Positions 24,444-32,874 of a DNA stretch of 64,000 nt are shown here, one piece after another. Below the pieces are notes generated by a model. The model searched no databases. It saw only the letters and a program-made list of their open reading frames with translations, and was not told the origin of the DNA. Numbering within the stretch: the stretch's first letter is position 1; each line of letters begins with the position of its first letter. A program made the translations under genes and the position numbers. This stretch comes from Pseudomonas sp. FP2335 (GTDB lineage: Bacteria; Pseudomonadota; Gammaproteobacteria; Pseudomonadales; Pseudomonadaceae), in NCBI RefSeq assembly GCF_030687535.1, contig NZ_CP117437.1, forward strand, positions 1,509,501 through 1,573,500. The letters are read 5' to 3'.

Positions 24444-25145
24444 TTAACCGCCCAGGTACGCCTCACGCACCTTGGGATCGGTCAGCAATTGCTCACCCGA
24501 ACCTTCCATCACCACCCGGCCGTTCTCCAGCACATAGGCACGGTCGGCGATTTTCAGGGCCTGGTTGGCGTTCTGCTCCACCAGGAACACCGTTACACCG
24601 TCCTTGCGCAGCTGTTCGATGATGTCGAAGATCTGCTGGATGATGATCGGTGCCAGGCCCAGGGACGGTTCGTCGAGCAGCAGCAACTTGGGCTTGCTCA
24701 TCAGCGCCCGACCGATGGCGAGCATTTGCTGCTCGCCGCCGGACATGGTGCCGCCGCGCTGGCTGAAGCGCTCCTTGAGCCGAGGGAAAAGGTGCAGCAC
24801 CTTGTCCATCTGTTCCTGGAAGTCGCCCTTGTCGGTAAAGAACCCGCCCATGGCCAGGTTCTCTTCCACGGTCAGGCGGGAAAATACCCGACGACCTTCC
24901 GGCACCACCGCGATGCTTTTGCGCATGATCTGCGACGATTGCAGGCCCACCAGTTCCTCACCCATGTAGCGGATGCTGCCGCTGTGGGCTTGCGGCGAAC
25001 CGCACAGGGTCATCAGCAGGGTCGACTTGCCGGCACCGTTGGCGCCGATCAGCGTGACGATCTCACCTTGGCGCACTTCCACGTTGACGCTGTGCAGGGC
25101 CTGGATCTTGCCGTAGAAAGTGGAAACGTTTTCGAATTGCAGCAT
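24444..25145 (-). CDS. livF: Branched-chain amino-acid ABC transporter ATP-binding protein LivF
   Basis: A 233-residue ATPase (BraG in P. aeruginosa). Walker A is GANGAGKSTL, the signature is TMSGGEQQMLAIGRALMS, and Walker B is LLLLDEPSLGLAP. FYGKIQALHSVNVEVRQGEI is the typical LivF start. It energises leucine/isoleucine/valine uptake together with LivG, LivH and LivM. It begins one base after livG ends and is the last gene of the transcript. Confidence 0.97.
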   Translation of the reverse strand: MLQFENVSTFYGKIQALHSVNVEVRQGEIVTLIGANGAGKSTLLMTLCGSPQAHSGSIRYMGEELVGLQSSQIMRKSIAVVPEGRRVFSRLTVEENLAMGGFFTDKGDFQEQMDKVLHLFPRLKERFSQRGGTMSGGEQQMLAIGRALMSKPKLLLLDEPSLGLAPIIIQQIFDIIEQLRKDGVTVFLVEQNANQALKIADRAYVLENGRVVMEGSGEQLLTDPKVREAYLGG

Positions 25146-25146
25146 T

Positions 25147-25914
25147 TTACGCTTCCCCCAAATAGGCTTTGATCACTTCCGGGTTGTCGCGGATCTGCTC
25201 CGGCGTCCCGTCGGCCAGCGGCGTGCCCTGGTTGATCACCACGATGTGATCGGAAATGCTCATGACCAGTTTCATGTCGTGTTCGATCAACAGCACGGTG
25301 ACGTTGTGTTCCTCACGCAGCACACTGATCAGCGCCTTGAGGTCTTCGGTTTCCTTGGGGTTCAGGCCGGCAGCCGGTTCGTCGAGCATGAGGATGCGCG
25401 GACGGGTCATCATGCAACGGGCGATTTCCAGGCGACGTTGCTGACCATAGGCCAGGGTGCCGGCAGGGCGGTTGGCGAACTCGGTCAGGTTGACCTTGTC
25501 CAGCCAGTACGCGGCAAATTCCATGGCTTCGCGCTCGCTCTTGCGGAACGCCGGGGTCTTGAACAGGCCCGCCAGGAAGTTGGTGTTCAAGTGACGGTGC
25601 TGGGCGATCAGCAGGTTCTCGACCGCTGTCATGTCCTTGAACAGGCGCACGTTCTGGAAGGTCCGCACCACGCCCTTGCGGGCGATCTCGTGACCGGCCA
25701 GGCCCTGGATCGGCTGGCCGTCCAGCAGGATGCTGCCACCGCTCGGCTTGTAGAAACCGGTGAGGCAGTTGAACACCGTGGTCTTGCCGGCGCCGTTGGG
25801 GCCGATCAATGCAACCACCTGTTTCTCTTTCACGGTCAGGGCCACGCCGTTGACCGCCAGCAAGCCGCCGAAGCGCATGCTCAAGTTTTCAACCTTCAGG
25901 ATCTCGCGGCTCAT
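25147..25914 (-). CDS. livG: Branched-chain amino-acid ABC transporter ATP-binding protein LivG
   Basis: A 255-residue ATPase (BraF). Walker [19 protein letters not shown], signature [20 protein letters not shown] with Walker [34 protein letters not shown] is the LivG N-terminus. It overlaps livM by four bases and precedes livF by one, so livH-M-G-F are one transcript. Confidence 0.97.
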   Translation of the reverse strand: MSREILKVENLSMRFGGLLAVNGVALTVKEKQVVALIGPNGAGKTTVFNCLTGFYKPSGGSILLDGQPIQGLAGHEIARKGVVRTFQNVRLFKDMTAVENLLIAQHRHLNTNFLAGLFKTPAFRKSEREAMEFAAYWLDKVNLTEFANRPAGTLAYGQQRRLEIARCMMTRPRILMLDEPAAGLNPKETEDLKALISVLREEHNVTVLLIEHDMKLVMSISDHIVVINQGTPLADGTPEQIRDNPEVIKAYLGEA

Positions 25915-27164
25915 TTGCGCAGCTCCATGTGTGGACGTTGCATAGGGAGCAGGCCTTGAGGACGCCAGATCATCATCAGCACCATCATGGCGCCGAACAT
26001 CAACATGCGGTATTCGCTGAACTCACGCATCATTTCCGGCAGCAGGATCATCACGATTGCCGCCAGAATGACGCCCAACTGCGAGCCCATGCCACCCAGT
26101 ACCACGATGGCGAGGATGATCGCCGACTCGATAAAGGTGAACGACTCCGGGGTGACCAGGCCTTGGCGCGCGGCGAAGAAGCTGCCGGCGAAACCGGCGA
26201 ACGCAGCACCCAGGGTGAAGGCGGAGAGCTTGATGATGGTCGGGTTCAGGCCCAGGGCACGGCAGGCGATCTCATCTTCGCGCAACGCTTCCCACGCACG
26301 GCCGATCGGCATGCGCAGCAAACGGTTGATCACGAACAAGGCCGCCAACGCCAGCAACAGCGCCACCAGGTACAGGAACACCACTTTGCTTACCGGGTTG
26401 TAGTCGATCCCGAAATACTCGTGGAAGGTCTGCATGCCTTCTGCGGCGCTGCGGTCGAACGTCAGCCCGAAGAAGGTCGGCTTGGGGATGCTGCTGATGC
26501 CGTTCGGGCCACCGGTGATGTCGGTCAGGTTACGCAGGAACAGTCGGATGATTTCCCCGAAGCCCAAGGTCACGATCGCCAGGTAGTCACCGCGCAAGCG
26601 CAATACCGGGAAGCCCAGCAGGAAGCCGAACGTCGCCGCCGCCATGCCCGCCAGTGGCAGGCAGATCCAGAAGCTCCAGCCCAGGTAGTGCGAGAGCAGC
26701 GCGTAGGTGTAGGCACCCACCGCATAGAAACCCACATAACCGAGGTCGAGCAGACCGGCCAGGCCCACCACGATGTTCAGGCCCAGGCCCAGCAACACGT
26801 AGATCAGGATCAGGGTGGCGATGTCGACGGCGCCGCGCGAGCCGAAGAACGGCCAGATCAATGCGGCGATGATCAACGCGATGATGATGTAGCGCTGGGT
26901 ACGCGGCAGGGTCAGGAATTGGCTGACCTTGGGCGATACCAACGGCCCACGGTTGCCCTTGAACAAGGCACCGACCTGTTGGGTGAACAACACGCGCAGG
27001 AACATCAGCACCGAACACAAGGCGATGATGGTCAGGGTCACGGGACCGGTGCCATGCACTTCCAGGTTGATGCCGACAATGCTCAGCTTGAGGCCGAGTA
27101 CCGGAAAGGCCACGGCCCACACCAGCAGGGCGCTGAAGAACGCCGATTTAAGATATCTGCTCAT
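25911..27164 (-). CDS. livM: Branched-chain amino-acid ABC transporter permease LivM
   Basis: A 417-residue permease (BraE), about ten transmembrane segments. The long N-terminal extension of about 85 residues is typical of Pseudomonas and E. coli Liv[21 protein letters not shown] and the late cytoplasmic loop [20 protein letters not shown], which contacts the ATPases, are diagnostic. Start and stop overlap livH and livG by four bases each (ATGA). Confidence 0.96.
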   Translation of the reverse strand: MSRYLKSAFFSALLVWAVAFPVLGLKLSIVGINLEVHGTGPVTLTIIALCSVLMFLRVLFTQQVGALFKGNRGPLVSPKVSQFLTLPRTQRYIIIALIIAALIWPFFGSRGAVDIATLILIYVLLGLGLNIVVGLAGLLDLGYVGFYAVGAYTYALLSHYLGWSFWICLPLAGMAAATFGFLLGFPVLRLRGDYLAIVTLGFGEIIRLFLRNLTDITGGPNGISSIPKPTFFGLTFDRSAAEGMQTFHEYFGIDYNPVSKVVFLYLVALLLALAALFVINRLLRMPIGRAWEALREDEIACRALGLNPTIIKLSAFTLGAAFAGFAGSFFAARQGLVTPESFTFIESAIILAIVVLGGMGSQLGVILAAIVMILLPEMMREFSEYRMLMFGAMMVLMMIWRPQGLLPMQRPHMELRK

Positions 27165-28084
27165 ACTTTCTCAACCTCCGGACGGCCCAGAATGCCGGTC
27201 GGACGGAACAACAGCACCAGAACCAACAGGCCGAACGCCACGACGTCCTTGTACTGGTCGCCGAAGATGTCGGCGCCAAAGGCTTCGGCCACACCCAGCA
27301 CCAGGCCACCGAGCATCGCGCCCGGGATACTGCCGATGCCGCCCAATACCGCTGCGGTAAAGGCCTTGAGGCCTACCAGGAAACCGGCGTTGGGGTTGAT
27401 CACGCCGTACTGCATGCTCAGCAGCACCGCCGCGACCGCCGCCAGCGCGGCACCGATCACGAAGGTCAGGGCGATGATGTTGTTGGTATTGATGCCCAGC
27501 AGGTTGGCCATCTTGATGTCTTCGGCGCAGGCCCGGCAGGCGCGCCCCAGACGGGAGCGGGAGATGAACAGGGTCAGGCCCAGCATGGCCACCAGGGTGA
27601 CGACGAAGACCAGGATCTGCATGTAGGAAATCAGCACTTCCTCCGCGCCGCCCGGGCCGAAGGAGAAGCTCCCAGGGATCAGGTTGGGGATGGATTTATC
27701 CTTGGAATCCTGGGACAGCAATACGGTGTTCTGTAGGAAAATCGACATGCCGATGGCGGAAATCAACGGGATCAAACGGTTGCTGCCACGCAAGGGACGA
27801 TAGGCAACACGCTCGATACTGTAGCCGTAGGCACTGGTTACAACGATTGACGCGATAAACGCGGCGGTCATCAACAGCGGCAGGGAGTGGATTCCCATCA
27901 TGGCCAGCCCGGCAAGGGCGATAAAGGCCACGTAGGAACCAATCATGTACACCTCGCCATGGGCGAAGTTGATCATTCCAATGATGCCGTAAACCATTGT
28001 GTAGCCAATGGCTATCAAGGCATAGGTGCTGCCAATGGTCAGGCCATTAACCAGCTGTTGGAAAAAATGATAGATCTCAGGCAT
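27161..28084 (-). CDS. livH: Branched-chain amino-acid ABC transporter permease LivH
   Basis: A 307-residue permease (BraD). The N-terminal [20 protein letters not shown] and [20 protein letters not shown] are the LivH signature, and [20 protein letters not shown] is the ATPase-contacting loop. First gene of livHMGF; a 229-base gap with a terminator separates it from the binding-protein gene. Confidence 0.97.
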   Translation of the reverse strand: MPEIYHFFQQLVNGLTIGSTYALIAIGYTMVYGIIGMINFAHGEVYMIGSYVAFIALAGLAMMGIHSLPLLMTAAFIASIVVTSAYGYSIERVAYRPLRGSNRLIPLISAIGMSIFLQNTVLLSQDSKDKSIPNLIPGSFSFGPGGAEEVLISYMQILVFVVTLVAMLGLTLFISRSRLGRACRACAEDIKMANLLGINTNNIIALTFVIGAALAAVAAVLLSMQYGVINPNAGFLVGLKAFTAAVLGGIGSIPGAMLGGLVLGVAEAFGADIFGDQYKDVVAFGLLVLVLLFRPTGILGRPEVEKV

Positions 28085-28266
28085 TACAGCGCTCCTAAAA
28101 ACCCGATACGCATTTCACTGGTGGAGTCATGTTCCGGCCCCGCGCTGTGTTCTATGAGCACATTTGCACGAAGCGTTTGCCAGCGAACCGCTGGTGACGG
28201 TTTTAAGATTTTCAGGTGAGCCAGCGCCCGGATCGCGGGTGACAGGCCCATAAACCTCGTAAAACA

Positions 28267-28292
28267 AAGCCCACTGCTTTCACAGTGGGCTT
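28267..28292 (-). terminator. Terminator between livK and livH
   Basis: AAGCCCACTG and CAGTGGGCTT form a 10-bp stem with a 6-base loop, and in the minus direction TGTTTT follows. It would let most transcripts stop after the binding protein, with read-through to the transporter genes. Confidence 0.85.
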
Positions 28293-28313
28293 GTTGGACC
28301 AGTAACGCCTGGC

Positions 28314-29441
28314 TTACTGAGGGGAAACTTCGGTTTTTGGTTTGCCGAAGTGCCATTCGTAGACCACGAACTTGAAGTCCTTCAGGTCGCCCTTGGCGTC
28401 AAAGCTCAGGTCGCCGGTAGGGGTCTTGAACGTGCCCGCGTGGATGGCGGCTGCCACTTTGGCGGTGTCTTCGCTCTTCGCGGCAGCGATACCGCCGGCG
28501 ATCAGCTCAACGGCGGAGTAGGCCGGGAACACGAACGGGCCGCTTGGGTCCTTGCCGTCAGCCTTGATGGCGTCAACGATGGCCTTGTTCTCAGGCTCGG
28601 CGTCGAACGACTTCGGCAGGGTGACCAGCAGGCCTTCGGAAGCGCCTTGGGCGATTTGCGAGATGGAGTCGTTGCCGACGCCTTCCGGACCCATGAACTT
28701 GGCTTTCAGGCCTTTTTCCTGGGCTTGGCGCAGGATCAGGCCCAGCTCTGGGTGGTAGCCGCCGTAGTAGACGAAGTCGACGTTGGCTTGCTTGAGCTTC
28801 TGGATGATCGAGGAGAAGTCTTTGTCGCCGGCGTTCAGGCCTTCGAAGACGGCAACCTTGGTGCCTTTCTTCTCAAGGGTCTGTTTGACGGCGGTGGCGA
28901 TGCCTTCACCGTATTGCTGTTTGTCGTGCAGTACGGCAACGACTTTCGGCTTCACGTGGTCGGCGATGTAGTTGCCGGCCGCTGGGCCCTGGGCGCTGTC
29001 CAGGCCGATGGTGCGGAAGACCAGCTTGTAGCCACGGGCGGTGATGTCCGGGCTGGTAGCGGCCGGGGTGATCATGATGACGCCTTCGTCTTCATAGATG
29101 TCCGACGCTGGCTGAGTGGAGCTGGAGCAGAGGTGACCGACCACGAACTTGACGCCATCGTTGACCACTTTGTTGGCTACGGCAACGGCTTGTTTTGGAT
29201 CGCAAGCGTCATCGTATTCCTTGGCTTCAAGCATCTTGCCATCGACGCCGCCCTTGGCATTGATGTCTTTGATCGCTTGTTTTGCGCCTACGAACTGCAT
29301 GTCGCCGTATTGCGTAACCGGGCCGGTCTTCGGGCCGGCGATGCCGATCTTGATGGTGTCGGCTGCAAACGAATGGCCGGCAACCCCAGCCAGGACCATA
29401 GCGGCAAACAGTTTGGAAATCTGCTTAGTAGCCTTATTCAT
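28314..29441 (-). CDS. livK: Branched-chain amino-acid binding protein (BraC/LivK-like)
   Basis: A 375-residue periplasmic binding protein. Residues 1-26 are a signal peptide ending AGHSFAADT. DTIKIGIAGPKTGPVTQYGD opens the ligand-binding lobe, followed by KEYDDACDPKQAVAVANKVV, VKFVVGHLCSSSTQPASDIY and the LivJ/LivK-type TPAATSPDITARGY. It delivers leucine, isoleucine and valine to LivHMGF. It is the promoter-proximal gene and, as usual, is separated from the permease genes by a terminator. Confidence 0.96.
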   Translation of the reverse strand: MNKATKQISKLFAAMVLAGVAGHSFAADTIKIGIAGPKTGPVTQYGDMQFVGAKQAIKDINAKGGVDGKMLEAKEYDDACDPKQAVAVANKVVNDGVKFVVGHLCSSSTQPASDIYEDEGVIMITPAATSPDITARGYKLVFRTIGLDSAQGPAAGNYIADHVKPKVVAVLHDKQQYGEGIATAVKQTLEKKGTKVAVFEGLNAGDKDFSSIIQKLKQANVDFVYYGGYHPELGLILRQAQEKGLKAKFMGPEGVGNDSISQIAQGASEGLLVTLPKSFDAEPENKAIVDAIKADGKDPSGPFVFPAYSAVELIAGGIAAAKSEDTAKVAAAIHAGTFKTPTGDLSFDAKGDLKDFKFVVYEWHFGKPKTEVSPQ

Positions 29442-29796
29442 AGTGCTCCACTCTTGCTGTTGTATTTTTTATAGTTCTAGCGGCCTTGTGAGCTGCAGAA
29501 CCGGATCGGATATCTCGGACATCCCCCCGGCAGCGGCCTGGCAACTGTACCGGTACAGTGTAGAGCGCCGGTTGATCGCTTGAAAAGCTGGCTGCTGGGG
29601 GCAAAACCCGGGCATGTCGCTTAAATGAAAGAAAAAGACAGAATCGCGGCGGGCTGATGCCAGAGTTTCGGGCAATCCTTGGCTTTTCTGACACTTTCTA
29701 TCGATGACTCATTTGCAACTGGGTTTTTCTGCCTGGCTTTTTATGCGAAAGCCTCGACGTTATGATTGCGCCGATTTTTTACTCAGGTGAATTCCC
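29442..29796. other. Intergenic 355 bases, livK promoter side
   Basis: No ORF is supported. It holds a perfect 16-bp palindrome (29544-29559) listed separately and AT-rich stretches around 29460-29475 and 29760-29785, the latter probably part of the promoter of the DUF2288 gene. Confidence 0.6.
29544..29559. promoter_or_regulatory. Perfect 16-bp palindrome upstream of livK
   Basis: ACTGTACCGGTACAGT is self-complementary, about 100 bases before the livK start. Symmetry and location suggest an operator for a dimeric regulator. The regulator is not known to me. Confidence 0.5.
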
Positions 29797-30108
29797 ATGA
29801 CGCAAGAACCTAGCACCCTCTATGCCAAGCTGCTCGGTGAAACCGCCGAAATTTCCTGGAAGGAGCTTGAACCGTTCTTTGCCAAGGGTGCCCTATTGTG
29901 GGTCGACGCCGGCCTGGATTTGATCGAGGCCGCCGAAGGAATGGCCGAAGATAACCGTGACAAAGTCGCCTCCTGGCTGGCCTCGGGGAGCCTGGGCGAA
30001 GTGTCTGCGACGCGGGCATTGGACCTGGTGGAACGTGATCCAAGCCTATGGGCGGTGGTGGTTTCGCCGTGGATTCTGATCCAGGAAAGGGCAGCACAAG
30101 AAAGCTAG
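29797..30108 (+). CDS. DUF2288 protein
   Basis: A 103-residue acidic protein with no signal or membrane segment. It shows the DUF2288 pattern: LYAKLLGETAEISWKELEPF, FAKGALLWVDAGLDLIEAAE and LWAVVVSPWILIQER. Function not established. It stands alone on the plus strand, preceded by a 355-base gap, and GTGAATTCCC lies before the ATG. Confidence 0.88.
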   Translation: MTQEPSTLYAKLLGETAEISWKELEPFFAKGALLWVDAGLDLIEAAEGMAEDNRDKVASWLASGSLGEVSATRALDLVERDPSLWAVVVSPWILIQERAAQES

Positions 30109-30493
30109 GCACCAAAAAGGTGCGTGTTTTTCGCCGAAGGAAGTGTGTAGCGGAGTAACCGCTGACGCCGTGATGGCATGTTGCCGTAGAGAAAGGTCAC
30201 AGCGCAGGGTGACGTGCACGTCATGGGAACAGTTTTCTCGCGGCCAAAAGCGCGGGTGAATTGTTTCTTGGTGTGAATAAACGGCGGGTATCTATCAGAT
30301 AAATCTGTGTGAAGCGGTGAAGCAAGGAAGTTCGTGCACCACTTCTACGCGGCAAAACGTTTCTTCCACGCCATGCCGGCGTACTTTTTCAGCCGGCACG
30401 GTAGAGCGCGTCAAACCCATGCCACAGGCCTGGCAGCGCCAGCGCATGGCACTCTGAAACAACGACGGCGCCGATGGGCGCCGTCTCAAGGCG
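30109..30493. other. Intergenic 385 bases
   Basis: I see no protein gene with a ribosome site here. The stretch holds TGCCGGC-11-GCCGGCA (30373-30397), a 7-bp-arm inverted repeat, and the terminator at 30464-30485. GC content is lower than in the neighbouring genes. An unannotated small RNA is possible but nothing in the sequence demonstrates it. Confidence 0.5.
30464..30485 (-). terminator. Terminator of the tubulin-like gene
   Basis: GACGGCGCC and GGGCGCCGTC (one bulged G) form a GC stem that in the minus direction is followed by GTTGTTTC. Confidence 0.75.
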
Positions 30494-32671
30494 TCAGGCC
30501 GTTTTACCTGTGTGGTTATTCAGCGAAATAACCTTGGTCTTGCCGATGCGGTGACGGTAGATCTCGCGCAGGTACTTGATCGCCTTCTTCACACAGTCCC
30601 GCGACAGACGGATGTCATTGATCGACACGAATTTCTCTTTGTCGTTGATCAGTTCGCGGTACTTCTTCTCATACATCGGCTTGATCGCGTACCAGTTGGT
30701 ATCGAGGATCTTCGCCGGGTTTTCAAACTCGTTGAGCAACTCGTCGATGCGGTCTTCGTCGAAGTCCTCGTGGATGATGAAGTCCAGGATCGAGTTGTCC
30801 AGCGTCTCGTCGAAGCGGTATGGGTTGCGCGCAAAGCAGCGTTTGATAAACGCCACGATCAAGGTCAGGAAGTCGTCCGACAGGCATGGGCTCTTGGCGA
30901 TCAAGGTGGTCAGCGACAGGTTGGCCGAGGCGCCGATCACCAGGGCATAGCGCTTGAGCGTGGTATTGGGGAACAGGCTGTTGAGGTGGGTCTTGAGCCG
31001 GTTGAGGTCCATGTAGGACAGTTTGTAGTCCTTGGGCAGCGAGACGATCGACACCACCGACGAGCAGTTCTTGAAGAAGTGCAGGTCGTGCAACGCCGCA
31101 GCGTCGTAGCCGGAGTTCTTGTACTGCTCCAGGGACGCTCTGTAGCGCTTGGATTCAATCGGCAGCAAGCTGATGCCTTCGATGGCCTGGGTGACCTTGT
31201 TGAAGTGCGGCAGGTCGATGGAGCGGAAGAACAGGTCGTCGATGTTCAGGCGCTGCGGTTCTTTGTCGAACACCTTGAACTTGTCGTTGGACGGCGCCGG
31301 GGTTTCCGGCACCACCGACTCGGCGTAGGCAATCGCCACCGGCCCGGCCAGACTCATAAACAGGTCGTTGGCATCCAGGCGGATGGTCTCGCCGATGTCG
31401 ATACCGGCGCGGCGGAAGTAGTTCTGGTCGTAGTCGGTGGTCACCGCCTGGGCGGTGAGGATGTTGAAGATCTGCTGGGAAATATACTGATTGGCGTGTT
31501 TTTCCATGGCATTGACGTCAATGTTCTGGATGTTGCCGTCATCGCTCTCTTCGGCGTAGCGCATGATGTCGTTGGAGATCAGCATCATCGCGTTCCATGG
31601 GCGGATTCGCCCCTTCACGCTGGCCTCGCTGCTGTCTTCATTGGCGAAGTTGTATGAGAAATCCCATTCTTCCGACAGATACTTGCAGAGCAAACGCCCG
31701 GCGTTGATATGCAGTGCCTCGGACATTTCGCTGCGGTGGTCGGAGATGTTCGGCAGCACGCAGATGCCGCTGGTGAAGATCGGCTCGAACACAAACGCGT
31801 GGCCGCTCTTGCTGTCGTGCTCGTCGGCGGGCTTGGTGTCGAAGGTCTTGTTCATGTACGAGTGTTGCTGGGCCAGGCCGAATTCCGAGGCCATGCCTGA
31901 ACCTGTGCCGCCGCCGGCGCTGAAGATCGAGAAGTACAGGCGCGATTGGTTGGCCTTGATGCCGCAGGAGTCGATCAGGTACGAGTGGATCATTTTCCAG
32001 TCGGGGCTGGAGAAGCGCTGGGTATCTTTGTTGAGGATGATCTTGGCCAGGTACTGGCCGAGGATCGGCGCGTTACCCGCGCCACCGGCATGCACCTCCG
32101 ACAGGTCCATGATTTTCATTTTGCTGTAGTCGCGCAGGAACCCGCTTTTTTCACCCTTGCGCGAGAAGCGGATGCGCCCGGCGATGTCCTTGTCCAGGTC
32201 GCCGAGCATCACCAGCGGTTCCACCAGGAACACCGGCTTGCTGGCCTTGCCGCCGCCCAGGCGCAGGTTGTTGCGGATCCACTGCGCCGGGCTGTAGCCC
32301 TTGTCCGCCGATTTGTCTTCGTTACTGAACTCATTCAGGTAGAACTTGCGCGCGTTGTACACCAGCTCGGCCACGTCCAGCGCGATGTTCGAACCGCAGC
32401 GCCCCAGACCGATCAGGCAGACCGAAGGAAATTCCTGCTCGTTGCGCGGGTCGCCGTCGCCTTCCTGCTGGGGCAGGCGTGGGAACACCATGTCGCGCAG
32501 GCCGTCGAGGTTGTCGAGGATGCGGTCGGTGTTGGTTTCGGTGAAGTACAGGTATTGCTGGGTGGCCAGCGGGCGGGCGCTGCTCAATGACTTTGAACCT
32601 GGGGATTTTTCCACAGGTGCTGTCGGCAACACGTCGGGGACCACGGTGGCAGAGTTATTTTTGGAAGTCAT
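30494..32671 (-). CDS. Chromosomal tubulin/FtsZ-like GTPase, 725 residues
   Basis: A tubulin-superfamily protein with all nucleotide-contact loops in the expected order: T1 IGLGRCGSNI (87-96), a T2-like GDLDKDI (157-163), T3 HAGGAGNAPILGQ (194-206), the T4 signature AGGGTGSGM (252-260), T6 LISNDIM (364-370) and a T7-like acidic loop RLDANDLFMSL (431-441). Residues 1-40 are low complexity. T1-T4 spacing of about 165 (FtsZ about 85) shows large insertions, and 280 residues follow T7. That is far longer than FtsZ (about 390) or PhuZ/TubZ (315-480). No signal or membrane segment is seen. It resembles Pfam Tubulin_2-type proteins; function unknown. It has no close partner; the neighbour upstream is a c-di-GMP protein. 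Confidence 0.88.
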   Translation of the reverse strand: MTSKNNSATVVPDVLPTAPVEKSPGSKSLSSARPLATQQYLYFTETNTDRILDNLDGLRDMVFPRLPQQEGDGDPRNEQEFPSVCLIGLGRCGSNIALDVAELVYNARKFYLNEFSNEDKSADKGYSPAQWIRNNLRLGGGKASKPVFLVEPLVMLGDLDKDIAGRIRFSRKGEKSGFLRDYSKMKIMDLSEVHAGGAGNAPILGQYLAKIILNKDTQRFSSPDWKMIHSYLIDSCGIKANQSRLYFSIFSAGGGTGSGMASEFGLAQQHSYMNKTFDTKPADEHDSKSGHAFVFEPIFTSGICVLPNISDHRSEMSEALHINAGRLLCKYLSEEWDFSYNFANEDSSEASVKGRIRPWNAMMLISNDIMRYAEESDDGNIQNIDVNAMEKHANQYISQQIFNILTAQAVTTDYDQNYFRRAGIDIGETIRLDANDLFMSLAGPVAIAYAESVVPETPAPSNDKFKVFDKEPQRLNIDDLFFRSIDLPHFNKVTQAIEGISLLPIESKRYRASLEQYKNSGYDAAALHDLHFFKNCSSVVSIVSLPKDYKLSYMDLNRLKTHLNSLFPNTTLKRYALVIGASANLSLTTLIAKSPCLSDDFLTLIVAFIKRCFARNPYRFDETLDNSILDFIIHEDFDEDRIDELLNEFENPAKILDTNWYAIKPMYEKKYRELINDKEKFVSINDIRLSRDCVKKAIKYLREIYRHRIGKTKVISLNNHTGKTA

Positions 32672-32874
32672 TGGGCGCCATGTACCTGGACGGATGGCTG
32701 GAGAATTTCAAGGAGCCATCACTGAATGGGAGTTCGCGACTTTGCAGCGCGTCTTCGTCCGGGATGTGAAAATTAACCCTGCGTTCTCAAGGGAAAACGT
32801 AGCCGGACTCTGATGAATCGGCCGTTGGTCGGGTTTCTTTAAGCAAATGATGGCGAAATGCCAAAGTTTCGACG

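Noticed and set aside
25929..27626. A 565-codon frame antisense to livM/livH.
   Set aside because: His/Gln/Arg-rich artefact of the LivM and LivH coding strand.
30494..32671. Calling the tubulin-like gene a phage PhuZ or plasmid TubZ.
   Set aside because: No phage or plasmid genes nearby, and length and loop spacing differ from both.
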